From JBBPYR01 sp038199755 (GTDB taxonomy: Bacteria; Chloroflexota; Ktedonobacteria; Ktedonobacterales; Ktedonobacteraceae): a DNA stretch of 24,754 nucleotides. The notes under the pieces were generated by a model, which ran no database searches, was not told the DNA's origin, and worked only from the letters and a program-made list of their open reading frames with translations. The stretch is from positions 1 through 24,754 of the forward strand of contig JBBPYR010000157.1 of the NCBI GenBank assembly GCA_038199755.1, written 5' to 3'. The position numbers and the translations under genes are program-made. Shown here piece after piece: positions 8,312 through 14,949 of this stretch. The number at the start of each line of letters is the position of its first letter. Within the stretch, counting starts at the first letter, position 1.

Positions 8312-8934
8312 GGCTGTTTTGCCTCTGCAATCTTCAAATCTTTGGGTTTTGCGCCATCGGTATCTATGCCTAAGATAAGCACAGGGATATCGATATCAGA
8401 GACACCGCGATGTTCCAGGTCCCAGACGAATTGCTCAAAAAAAGAGACTCCTGAAGACATCTCGTCGGCAAAATGCTTGACCGGAACGATCTCTACGCCA
8501 CAGTCAATCGCACCCATTTTAGCGAAGATAGTCATTTTGGCACAAACGTTATAAACCATGAAGGAGTACTTACCGAATTGTACTTCTACACCTACTTTGT
8601 TTTTTACAAAATCCATGTCGCGATAAGGTGTAGGGTCTTTTTTGCTTTTGGGTGGTGGTGTGTAACCAGGAACGTAATATGCTGTTGAATATTCGGCAAT
8701 CACCTTAAAGTTTATCCAACCTTTAGGCGCAAATTGAGCTTTGAAGGCTTCATTAAGAGTAGTGGGACTGTAGAGCACCCTATCCTTCATGGTTTTCTCT
8801 TTACTTATTTTGATTTTGCATCGTTCAGCGTCTACTGCTTCAATCACCTGTAGTACTTCTTCTAATTGTTGGAGATGTCTCTCTGTAATAGCCTCTTTCC
8901 CTTGGTTAAACGAGTACATGCCAGCTATACGCAT
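8296..8934 (-). CDS. Type II restriction endonuclease, BglII/BstYI family
   Basis: The 212-residue product aligns by eye with R.BglII (223 residues). In BglII the catalytic residues Asp84, Glu93 and Gln95 sit in DFGKRDTLVEVQFSNY. Here DFVKNKVGVEVQFGKYSF places Asp108, Glu117 and Gln119 with identical spacing. The following FFEQ...VSDIDIPVLILGI region matches the BglII YYEQ...VFDVPIRLVGL region. This predicts cleavage at AGATCT or RGATCY, the known family specificities. The start is two bases after the methyltransferase stop, giving the usual order in which protection is made first. The gene is A+T-richer than its neighbours (8521-8580 has 23 G/C of 60; 7741-7800 in DUF92 has 37 of 60), suggesting lateral acquisition. 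It appears intact. The exact recognition sequence cannot be read from the protein. Confidence 0.85.
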   Translation of the reverse strand: MRIAGMYSFNQGKEAITERHLQQLEEVLQVIEAVDAERCKIKISKEKTMKDRVLYSPTTLNEAFKAQFAPKGWINFKVIAEYSTAYYVPGYTPPPKSKKDPTPYRDMDFVKNKVGVEVQFGKYSFMVYNVCAKMTIFAKMGAIDCGVEIVPVKHFADEMSSGVSFFEQFVWDLEHRGVSDIDIPVLILGIDTDGAKPKDLKIAEAKQPYLFE

Positions 8935-8936
8935 GA

Positions 8937-9926
8937 CTATTCCAACTCCTCTTTTGCGTCAAGACGATGCTTTTGCCATTCAATTGGGACCTGAGCCACC
9001 TTCTCTCTTCCTGAAGGTTTATGGACAGGGCGTCCTAGTGGACGTGTCTTAAGTGTTCCATTGTGTAGTTGTTGGATTCTTTCCTGGCTAATGGTGATGT
9101 ATTCTGCTTCACGTTCTATACCTATCGCTCTACGCTCATGCATAAGGGCTGCTATCAGTGTTGAGCCTACGCCACAATAGGGGTCTAGCACTAGATCATG
9201 CTGACTTGTGAGAGCAAGCACGCAGCGTTCTACCAGTTCAACGGGAAATTGACAGGGATGAACAGTTTTCTCGATATGGTTGGCTTTGACATTTGGAATC
9301 TCCCAGCATCCTTCTTCCCATTCATCGCGCAAAAATGTCCAGACATCTGACGGATTTTTTCCCAAGGGATTACCTGACGGTTGCCCTCGGTTTGGCCCCT
9401 TAAAATGAAGTTTCCCAGGATACTTTGATGGAACACGTACAGGATCAAGGTGAAATGTGTAATTATCACTTTTGGTAAACCATAGCAACGTCTCATAACG
9501 ACCAGAGAAGCGTTTAGAGGCGTGTAGTCCGTGTTCAAAACGCCACATAATTCTATTGCGGAGCTTTAGTTCATATTTTTTGAAAAGGGGGTAATAAAAG
9601 ATATCGAGTGGAAATACCTCGCCATCATCAACATAATTGCCTGTTTGCCAGCAGAGACTACCCTGTTCGGATAGCACGCGCACAAGTTCACAAATCACTT
9701 TTTCTTGCTCCGCAAGATAAGCATCGATAGTTTGTTTGCGCTCATAGGATTTGCCAATGTTATAAGGTGGAGAGGTAACGATAAGAGAGACGATACCAGT
9801 AGGAAGTGTCTTTAAGAATGCTTGAGTCTCTCCTTGATGTAAAATAGTTCTGTTCGTATCACTATACTGATCGGTTATACTCACATTCGTTTCAGATAGA
9901 GACTGGAATAAAGGGAATGCTGCCAT
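8937..9926 (-). CDS. Beta-class DNA methyltransferase of the type II R-M system
   Basis: The 329-residue protein has the catalytic motif TSPPYNIG (residues 51-58), a central putative target-recognition region (~100-215), then a motif X-like segment (TVHPCQFPVELVERCV, 221-236) and the AdoMet motif LDPYCGVGST (247-256). This order makes it beta class. SPPY is typical of N4-cytosine enzymes but also occurs in some N6-adenine enzymes. M.BglII is N4-cytosine, so protection of the cytosine in a GATC-core site is the likely activity. ATG 9926 has GGAG nine bases upstream and a promoter at 9968-9996. It is followed by the BglII-like endonuclease gene after two bases. No controller (C) protein gene is visible, so expression timing probably depends on gene order. 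Confidence 0.92.
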   Translation of the reverse strand: MAAFPLFQSLSETNVSITDQYSDTNRTILHQGETQAFLKTLPTGIVSLIVTSPPYNIGKSYERKQTIDAYLAEQEKVICELVRVLSEQGSLCWQTGNYVDDGEVFPLDIFYYPLFKKYELKLRNRIMWRFEHGLHASKRFSGRYETLLWFTKSDNYTFHLDPVRVPSKYPGKLHFKGPNRGQPSGNPLGKNPSDVWTFLRDEWEEGCWEIPNVKANHIEKTVHPCQFPVELVERCVLALTSQHDLVLDPYCGVGSTLIAALMHERRAIGIEREAEYITISQERIQQLHNGTLKTRPLGRPVHKPSGREKVAQVPIEWQKHRLDAKEELE

Positions 9927-9967
9927 ACAATTATGCTCCTCATAAGCGTGTACTTGTTAATGAGCAA

Positions 9968-9996
9968 AGTATACATGACTTCATACTTGCAAACAA
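9968..9996 (-). promoter_or_regulatory. Promoter of the restriction-modification operon
   Basis: On the minus strand TTGTTT (9991-9996) and TATACT (9968-9973) are separated by 17 bases. The predicted start of transcription is ~35 bases upstream of the methyltransferase ATG. Confidence 0.55.
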
Positions 9997-10146
9997 GGTG
10001 TATTGTGGTTGTAGCAACTGCATAGTGCTTATTATGCTATTTGACAGTCAGACTGTGCGAGCGCGTATGCCTGAGTGTAGGAATTGCATAACTACCGTAC
10101 AATAGAATAGATACAGAATGTTACTATGGTGAGGAGATACTGGTAT

Positions 10147-10623
10147 ATGAATATGGTACGGCGGTTTATTTCGCAGGGGTGGCGGCCTGGGCGGGCGGCC
10201 TGGGTAGGATTGGTGGCGACGGTGTTGTATAGTTTGGCGATGGAAGGGGATCAGTTGCTGATTGGCAATCGCTTCAGCGATGTGCGTTTCATTGATGGTC
10301 TGCTTGAAGGTGAGAAGCACACGCGGCAAGGGATGGCTCTGTCATGGTTGCTGCATTTGCTGAACGGGGTGGCTCTGGCCGAGATTTATGCGGCGGTAGG
10401 CAAACGCTTGTTGCCGGGTCCTGATTGGCTGAAAGGCTCTATCTTTGGCGAGGTGTTCATTGTGAGTGCGTGGTGGTTGACGCCACTAGCTGATAAGCAT
10501 CACCCACTGATCAAGAACGGGGAGTTGCCCAAGCTGGCAAACTGGACCTCGTTTTTGCAAAATATTGTGCGTCACCTTGTGTTCGGGCTGGCCCTGGGGC
10601 TGCTCTACAAGGATGGGAAATAA
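10147..10623 (+). CDS. Hypothetical integral membrane protein
   Basis: I do not recognise the family. The 158-residue protein has about four hydrophobic helices (~18-33, 61-83, 97-113, 140-154) and a polar loop with conserved-looking residues (EGDQLLIGNRFSDVRFIDG, ~34-51; LADKHHPLIKNGELP, ~114-128). ATG 10147 is preferred over ATG 10126 because GAGGAG at 10131-10136 is placed for it and the upstream seven residues would overlap that site. The gene stands alone, with a TACAAT hexamer at 10098-10103 as a possible -10, and ends in a strong hairpin shared with the convergent small membrane protein. The function is unknown. Confidence 0.7.
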   Translation: MNMVRRFISQGWRPGRAAWVGLVATVLYSLAMEGDQLLIGNRFSDVRFIDGLLEGEKHTRQGMALSWLLHLLNGVALAEIYAAVGKRLLPGPDWLKGSIFGEVFIVSAWWLTPLADKHHPLIKNGELPKLANWTSFLQNIVRHLVFGLALGLLYKDGK

Positions 10624-10679
10624 ACAAACGATAGGTTTGATCGCAAAGGAATCGTGATCAAACCTGCCATTTGTTTATT
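10619..10679. terminator. Bidirectional terminator between convergent membrane-protein genes
   Basis: The inner stem AGGTTTGATC/GATCAAACCT (10633-10642, 10656-10665) is flanked by complementary outer arms AATAAACAAA/TTTGTTTATT (10619-10628, 10670-10679), giving T-rich tails in both directions. Confidence 0.75.
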
Positions 10680-10681
10680 GT

Positions 10682-11047
10682 TTAGATGATGCGTCGTACC
10701 CATTCGCTGATGAAGGGGAGGCGATAGTCTGGCTTTACCCAAGCCATAACCAGTAGCCAGATCCAGAGCAGGATGGTAGCCCACCACAGGATGCTGATCA
10801 GCAGGCCGAGTCCAAACGACGTAACTAGGCCGAGAATGGGAATCCAGGCCAGCATGTTTCGCAGCATGGAGGCGGCGAAAATGAGCAGGGAAAGGGTGCC
10901 AAATGTGATCATTGATTGGGCTGCGTGCCAACGCACGGTGCGATTCTTTTCTACCAGGAATAGGAATAGTCCTGATGCCCACAAGAACAGGTACGCCAGA
11001 ACACGCTCTAGGCGTTCGTCGAGTCCAAGCGTTGTCCTATACATCAT
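10682..11047 (-). CDS. DUF4870/Tic20-like small membrane protein
   Basis: This 121-residue protein has about four transmembrane helices. An N-terminal stretch, LAYLFLWASGLFLFLVEKN followed by RTVRWHAAQSM (residues ~18-46), is the hallmark of the DUF4870/Tic20-like fold: first helix, charged turn, then H-A-x-Q-S at the start of helix 2. The C-terminus ends WVRRII. The function of bacterial members is not established. The start is ATG 11047 with GAGG six bases upstream; the second Met at 11044 is an alternative. The gene is monocistronic and terminates against the hairpin shared with the upstream-facing membrane protein. Confidence 0.72.
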   Translation of the reverse strand: MMYRTTLGLDERLERVLAYLFLWASGLFLFLVEKNRTVRWHAAQSMITFGTLSLLIFAASMLRNMLAWIPILGLVTSFGLGLLISILWWATILLWIWLLVMAWVKPDYRLPFISEWVRRII

Positions 11048-11228
11048 GTGATGCCTCGTTTCTATGGAATTAGGATGGGGCGCGGGGTTGTTTGTCAGGG
11101 CATGTCTAAAGGGATGCCTTGACTGCCGATTAGCAACCTTTAGTCCTTATCCTCTTGTTGTACTGCTTTATATACGCCTGACGCCAAGAGATGTTGCAGT
11201 ATTGCATGACCTTATAGACATACTTTAA

Positions 11229-11273
11229 GGGCGTGTAGACTGACGTACTCATAGTGTGTCAGTCTACATGCCC
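11229..11273. terminator. 16-bp hairpin downstream of the thioesterase gene
   Basis: The arms 11229-11244 and 11258-11273 (GGGCGTGTAGACTGAC type) pair along all 16 positions with one G-T wobble and a 13-nt loop. There is no clear U tract on either side, so it could be a terminator or an operator for the divergently read region. Confidence 0.5.
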
Positions 11274-11285
11274 GCGATTAGATTG

Positions 11286-11759
11286 TTATGCGTTGAAGAA
11301 GGAGCGCATGCCCGGATAGTCGCGCATGATTTGGGTCTGCATTTCCTCTGAGAGGGTCATAAAGGTGCCTTGGGCCTCGGCAAATACAGTTGTTTCGTCG
11401 TCGGCGGGCGTGAGAGTGCCCGTAGCTTGTAACATGCGCCCACGCTGCTTCCCCAGGTGAGCACGGATGCGCAGTGTTTTGCCGTAGGGAACGTATTGGC
11501 GATAGCGCACCTCCAAGCGACCCGTCATGGACCAAGCGGGGGTGTTGCTCAAGAGTGTGGTGCGGCTGAGAGCTTCGTCCATCAAGGTAGCCACAATGCC
11601 ACCATGAATCACACCTGGAAAGCCCTGGTGTTCCTCGCGCGGCGTAAAGTCGGTGACGATGCTCTCCTCTTCCTGACAGAAGATGAGGTGTAGCCCGTAG
11701 GGATTGCGTTGACCGCAGGCGAAACAACGCTGGTAGTCTGTGGTATCGTTCAGTTCCAT
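11286..11759 (-). CDS. PaaI-type hotdog thioesterase
   Basis: This 157-residue single-domain hotdog protein probably hydrolyses an acyl-CoA or acyl-ACP. The signature is GVIHGGIVATLMDEALSR (residues ~49-66), with Asp61/Glu62 in the usual catalytic helix, followed by the strand ARYRQ-like RLEVRYRQYVPYGKTLRI. The N-terminus carries CFACGQRNPYGL (Cys12, Cys15), a motif common in this subgroup. The start has GAGG seven bases upstream. The gene is monocistronic. The substrate cannot be inferred from the sequence or neighbours. Confidence 0.88.
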   Translation of the reverse strand: MELNDTTDYQRCFACGQRNPYGLHLIFCQEEESIVTDFTPREEHQGFPGVIHGGIVATLMDEALSRTTLLSNTPAWSMTGRLEVRYRQYVPYGKTLRIRAHLGKQRGRMLQATGTLTPADDETTVFAEAQGTFMTLSEEMQTQIMRDYPGMRSFFNA

Positions 11760-11857
11760 GTAATGTCCTCAATGATATAACAGTAAAGTTGCTAAAGTGT
11801 ATCACATGTGCATTAGTCACTTGAGCAATCTAAGGCTGCTATCTCTATACCGCGCTA

Positions 11858-11866
11858 TGCTATAAT
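11858..11866 (+). promoter_or_regulatory. Extended -10 promoter for the coiled-coil protein gene
   Basis: TGCTATAAT has a perfect TATAAT at 11861-11866 with a TGn extension. There is no recognisable -35. It predicts a ~140-base leader before the ATG at 12012. Confidence 0.5.
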
Positions 11867-12011
11867 AGTAGGCAAATATATTCCGTGCTACGAAAACCAA
11901 AACCACCTCTCGCCCGTGTTACTAGTAGGAAACGGACGTGCATGTGAGCGATGCGACATGGCGTAGCACACCAACACTTCTTTATGAGTAAGAAATGGAA
12001 AGAGGACGATC

Positions 12012-12875
12012 ATGGCAAAGACGATGATCCGAGAAAAAAAGGCTACCTCACAAGATGCAAAGAAGCAGCACAAGAAGCTGGCGAAACAAGAGGCGAAGTT
12101 GATGCTCAAGGTTGAGGAGGCGAAGAAAGCTGTGCAAAAGGCAGAGGCGAAAGTGGCAAAGGCACAAACAAATCTGCATGTGTACAATACTGAGCTTCAT
12201 AAACTTGAGGATCAACTGACACATCTGCACTCTGGTCAACAGCAGCCATCGGCTGAAACGGGCGAACCCGCACAATCGGCGCAACCAGCCTCGCAAGACT
12301 TGTCATCCCCGCAAGCTGAGCAGGATAATCATAGCAACCAGAATGGTAGCTATAGTAGCAATGGTGCCCATGATGCTCAAGACGCCTCCCAAAGTGCTGC
12401 TACAGACACGCCCGTTATTCCTACGAATCAGATTGACGCACAACCACCTGCTGAAGGACGTGTTGACGTTTCTCAAGACGTGGACGCGAGTGCTACATCT
12501 GATAATGATGTCAGTAGTAGTAATAGCGCGGATAGTGCCGCAGACAAGGGAGTGAATACAACGATGCAGAATAATAACAATGCGCAAGAAACCCCCAACC
12601 AGAATATGCAGCAAGCAGAAGAGTCGTTGCATATCGACTCAGGGGATGGCAGTATGCCTATTATCACGGATAATCCCCAGGCATGGCCACCGCCAGAAGT
12701 GCGTAAAGAGGTGGCCGATGCCATTGTTGAAGAAGTCAAACATCCCCATGGCAATCAGGCGGAGCAGGCGGCTGATACATCAAATACAGCACAGACAAGT
12801 AGCGGTGAGGTGAGTCAGGCTGGTGAGGAGCAGACCCAACTCCAACAGCGTTATGGCTTTGGAGACAAGGGATAG
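12012..12875 (+). CDS. Hypothetical protein: basic coiled coil plus acidic disordered tail
   Basis: There is no recognisable family. Residues ~9-75 are a Lys/Glu/Ala/Gln-rich heptad-like coiled coil (KKLAKQEAKLMLKVEEAKKAV and onward). The remaining ~210 residues are Ser/Gln/Asn/Asp/Ala-rich and probably disordered, with net acidic character and no Cys, signal peptide or membrane helix. ATG 12012 has AGAGG seven bases upstream and an extended -10 promoter at 11858. The basic N-terminal coil suggests nucleic-acid or partner binding, but nothing in the sequence proves it. It ends at a strong intrinsic terminator. Confidence 0.7.
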   Translation: MAKTMIREKKATSQDAKKQHKKLAKQEAKLMLKVEEAKKAVQKAEAKVAKAQTNLHVYNTELHKLEDQLTHLHSGQQQPSAETGEPAQSAQPASQDLSSPQAEQDNHSNQNGSYSSNGAHDAQDASQSAATDTPVIPTNQIDAQPPAEGRVDVSQDVDASATSDNDVSSSNSADSAADKGVNTTMQNNNNAQETPNQNMQQAEESLHIDSGDGSMPIITDNPQAWPPPEVRKEVADAIVEEVKHPHGNQAEQAADTSNTAQTSSGEVSQAGEEQTQLQQRYGFGDKG

Positions 12876-12886
12876 ACAAGAGTATA

Positions 12887-12932
12887 AAAAGGAGGGCCAT
12901 TATCACCAAGCGGTGATAGTGGTCCTCTTTTT
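12887..12932. terminator. Strong bidirectional intrinsic terminator
   Basis: The stem 12887-12907/12912-12932 is ~21 bp with three G-T wobbles and an AAGC tetraloop. It is flanked by A-run and T-run tails, and serves both the coiled-coil gene (plus) and the PAP2 gene (minus). Confidence 0.88.
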
Positions 12933-12945
12933 ACCTATCAGCAGT

Positions 12946-13752
12946 TTATGACGAATGGATTGGTTGTGGTTCTACTGCTGGCTCGCCATGTTTGTTCTTA
13001 GGGGCCATGAAGCCTTGCTCTTTGAGATGGAGGTAGATCCAGAGGCTGACTCCAAGCAAGAAGCCGCCAAAGAGGTAGCCACCCAGTACGTCACTTGCCC
13101 AGTGGTCGCCCAAGTAGATGCGCGACGGGCCAACCAGTCCGACGAAGAAGGCGGAAACAATCAACAAGACATAAATCCACCAACGGTCCCGCCGAAACAG
13201 AATGATACCTAGCGAGAAGATCAGGCCGAAGAAGGCGACATAGGACATGACATGCCCACTGGGGAAACTCTGGCCCGAGGCGTGCTGGAAAATGGTCACA
13301 AACTGGGATGTTGGTCGTGGACGTGACACTATCAATTTGATAAGAACGTTCAAGAGCGAACTGACTAATGATAAGACGACAATATAGATGGCCTCAAGCC
13401 GTAAGCGCACGAGCCAGAAAGCCAGCGCAGTCAGTACGATGAGTGCAATAAACACCACCATGTGATAGCCGAGATAGCTAATGGCCACCATGAAAGCCTC
13501 AAGGCCGGGAGCCTTACTTTCCTGAAACTCATTGGTGATGGTTACATCTACTGGTAAGACGGGGTGATAATGAACAAACCAGGCTAATACGGCGAAAAGC
13601 ACGAACTGTATCAGGTAAAAGGCAATAAAGAAGCGGGCACGCTTTGTTGCCAGGTACCAGGGTTCGCGACTTTGTTGTACCTCTTGCTGTGCCTGCTCAA
13701 CAACATTTTGTACGCCCTTTTGTAGTTGGTCTGTTGGCTGCTTTTGTTGCAT
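12946..13752 (-). CDS. PAP2-family membrane phosphatase
   Basis: This 268-residue membrane protein has the complete PAP2 phosphatase signature. KLIVSRPRP (Lys139, Arg146-Pro147) matches K-x6-R-P, FPSGH (163-167) is present, and SRIYLGDHWASD (Ser210, Arg211, His217, Asp221) matches S-R-x5-H-x3-D. About six helices surround these. The ~30-residue N-terminus is polar and Gln-rich, so cytoplasmic or disordered. Likely substrates are phosphatidate, undecaprenyl diphosphate or a similar lipid phosphate; the sequence does not decide. The ATG has AAAGGA seven bases upstream and a TATAAT-like hexamer (minus, 13780-13785) ~28 bases upstream. The gene is monocistronic. Confidence 0.9.
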   Translation of the reverse strand: MQQKQPTDQLQKGVQNVVEQAQQEVQQSREPWYLATKRARFFIAFYLIQFVLFAVLAWFVHYHPVLPVDVTITNEFQESKAPGLEAFMVAISYLGYHMVVFIALIVLTALAFWLVRLRLEAIYIVVLSLVSSLLNVLIKLIVSRPRPTSQFVTIFQHASGQSFPSGHVMSYVAFFGLIFSLGIILFRRDRWWIYVLLIVSAFFVGLVGPSRIYLGDHWASDVLGGYLFGGFLLGVSLWIYLHLKEQGFMAPKNKHGEPAVEPQPIHSS

Positions 13753-13929
13753 GATGTGGTCCTTTATAGCGATATGTTCATTATAAAAAAACAGGATAAG
13801 AAATCCGCTGTCGTAATAGTGCCGTCACACATATCTATTGGGATACCTATAATACGTTTCTCGCTAGGAAAATGTTTCTTGACAAGCTAGGGCAAGGTGG
13901 GACGAGGTGGCTTACACATTTCTTTGCCA

Positions 13930-13958
13930 TTGACGCCTCTTTGTTTTACCGTTATAGT
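13930..13958 (+). promoter_or_regulatory. Promoter of the GNAT gene
   Basis: TTGACG (13930-13935) and TATAGT (13953-13958) are separated by exactly 17 bases. The expected transcript starts ~13965, just before AGGAG at 13971-13975. This excludes the longer reading frame that begins upstream at 13897. Confidence 0.75.
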
Positions 13959-13983
13959 CAAAGGTGAGAGAGGAGATTTGGCA

Positions 13984-14874
13984 ATGGCACAAGTAGAGGT
14001 TCGACCCGCACAAGAGGAAGATCGGGAGACGGTACTGGCATTTTGCGCCCAGACGTGGGAATGGGGCGATTATATTGAGCGCGAGTGGGACACGTGGCTG
14101 CATGACGCAAGAGGGGCATTACTGGTATGCACAACGGATGGACGACCAACGGGTGTTGTCCATGTGCAGATGACGACTGAGGTGGATGCCTGGCTGGAGG
14201 GGCTGCGCGTTGATCCTGCCTATCGTCAGCGGGGGCAGGCAAGCGTACTGGCAGAGGCAGCAATGCTTGAGGTCATGCGGCGTGGTGCCACCTACCTGCG
14301 CCTAGTGACGGCTGCCGAAAATGCTGCCGCACAAGGCGTGTTTGAGCATCTGCATATGCGCCAGATAGGTGGCTTCGTGCCGTTCAATGCGGGACCCCTG
14401 CCAACAGCGGGTAGGCGTAACAACGAGGGAGAAGCAACACAGGTCGCCAGCAGGGAAGACCTGGACGAGATTATTGATTACCTGAACGCCTCCAACGTCT
14501 TTCCTTCCGTGGGTGGTCTTTACTATATGGGCTTCGTGGCATATGTAATAACGGCGGAACTGCTGGAGAAAAAGCTAGAGGCACAGCAGGTCTATCTACT
14601 CAGGCGTTGGGGTCGCCTGGATGGTCTGGCCATTGCCGAGCAAGATCAGAACGAATTTCGTGGCAAGCACCTCTCTATTGGCTATATTGATGGCATGACC
14701 ATTGAGGCGATCAGTTTGATTGCCCATGATCTACGGCGCCGCTTAACGACACTTGGCTTAGAACAGGCTTTTGTCTACGCGCCAAACCTTGTGCTCATAC
14801 GCGATGGCTTAACCGGCATTGAGTATGAGGGAGATGGCAGCGTCTTTCTCACCTATGAACGCGGCCTAACCTAA
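13984..14874 (+). CDS. GNAT-family N-acetyltransferase
   Basis: This 296-residue protein has an N-terminal GNAT domain (residues ~3-135). VEVRPAQEEDRETVLAF is the first strand and helix. LEGLRVDPAYRQRGQASVLAEAAM is the acetyl-CoA-binding motif A (R-Q-R-G-Q-A form), and AAENAAAQGVFEHLHM resembles motif B. The C-terminal ~150 residues look like a second, degenerate GNAT-like half, as in tandem GNAT proteins. The start is ATG 13984, with AGGAG eight bases upstream and a promoter just before it. The acceptor substrate is unknown. The gene ends four bases before a 34-bp perfect hairpin. Confidence 0.85.
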   Translation: MAQVEVRPAQEEDRETVLAFCAQTWEWGDYIEREWDTWLHDARGALLVCTTDGRPTGVVHVQMTTEVDAWLEGLRVDPAYRQRGQASVLAEAAMLEVMRRGATYLRLVTAAENAAAQGVFEHLHMRQIGGFVPFNAGPLPTAGRRNNEGEATQVASREDLDEIIDYLNASNVFPSVGGLYYMGFVAYVITAELLEKKLEAQQVYLLRRWGRLDGLAIAEQDQNEFRGKHLSIGYIDGMTIEAISLIAHDLRRRLTTLGLEQAFVYAPNLVLIRDGLTGIEYEGDGSVFLTYERGLT

Positions 14875-14878
14875 AAAA

Positions 14879-14949
14879 CATAATAAAGCATAAAACCGCA
14901 TCAGCAGCAAAATCTTTTTGCTGCTGATGCGGTTTTATGCTTTATTATG
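14879..14949. terminator. 34-bp perfect hairpin, bidirectional terminator
   Basis: The arms 14879-14912 and 14916-14949 are fully complementary with a three-base loop. The hairpin lies four bases after the GNAT stop, and its right arm includes the stop codon (14945-14947) of the convergent FHA-ABC gene. The T-rich right arm supports termination in both directions. Confidence 0.85.

Noticed and set aside
13897..13983. Longer N-terminus for the GNAT protein
   Set aside because: The extension precedes the promoter at 13930-13958 and has no homology-like content; ATG 13984 has the ribosome binding site.
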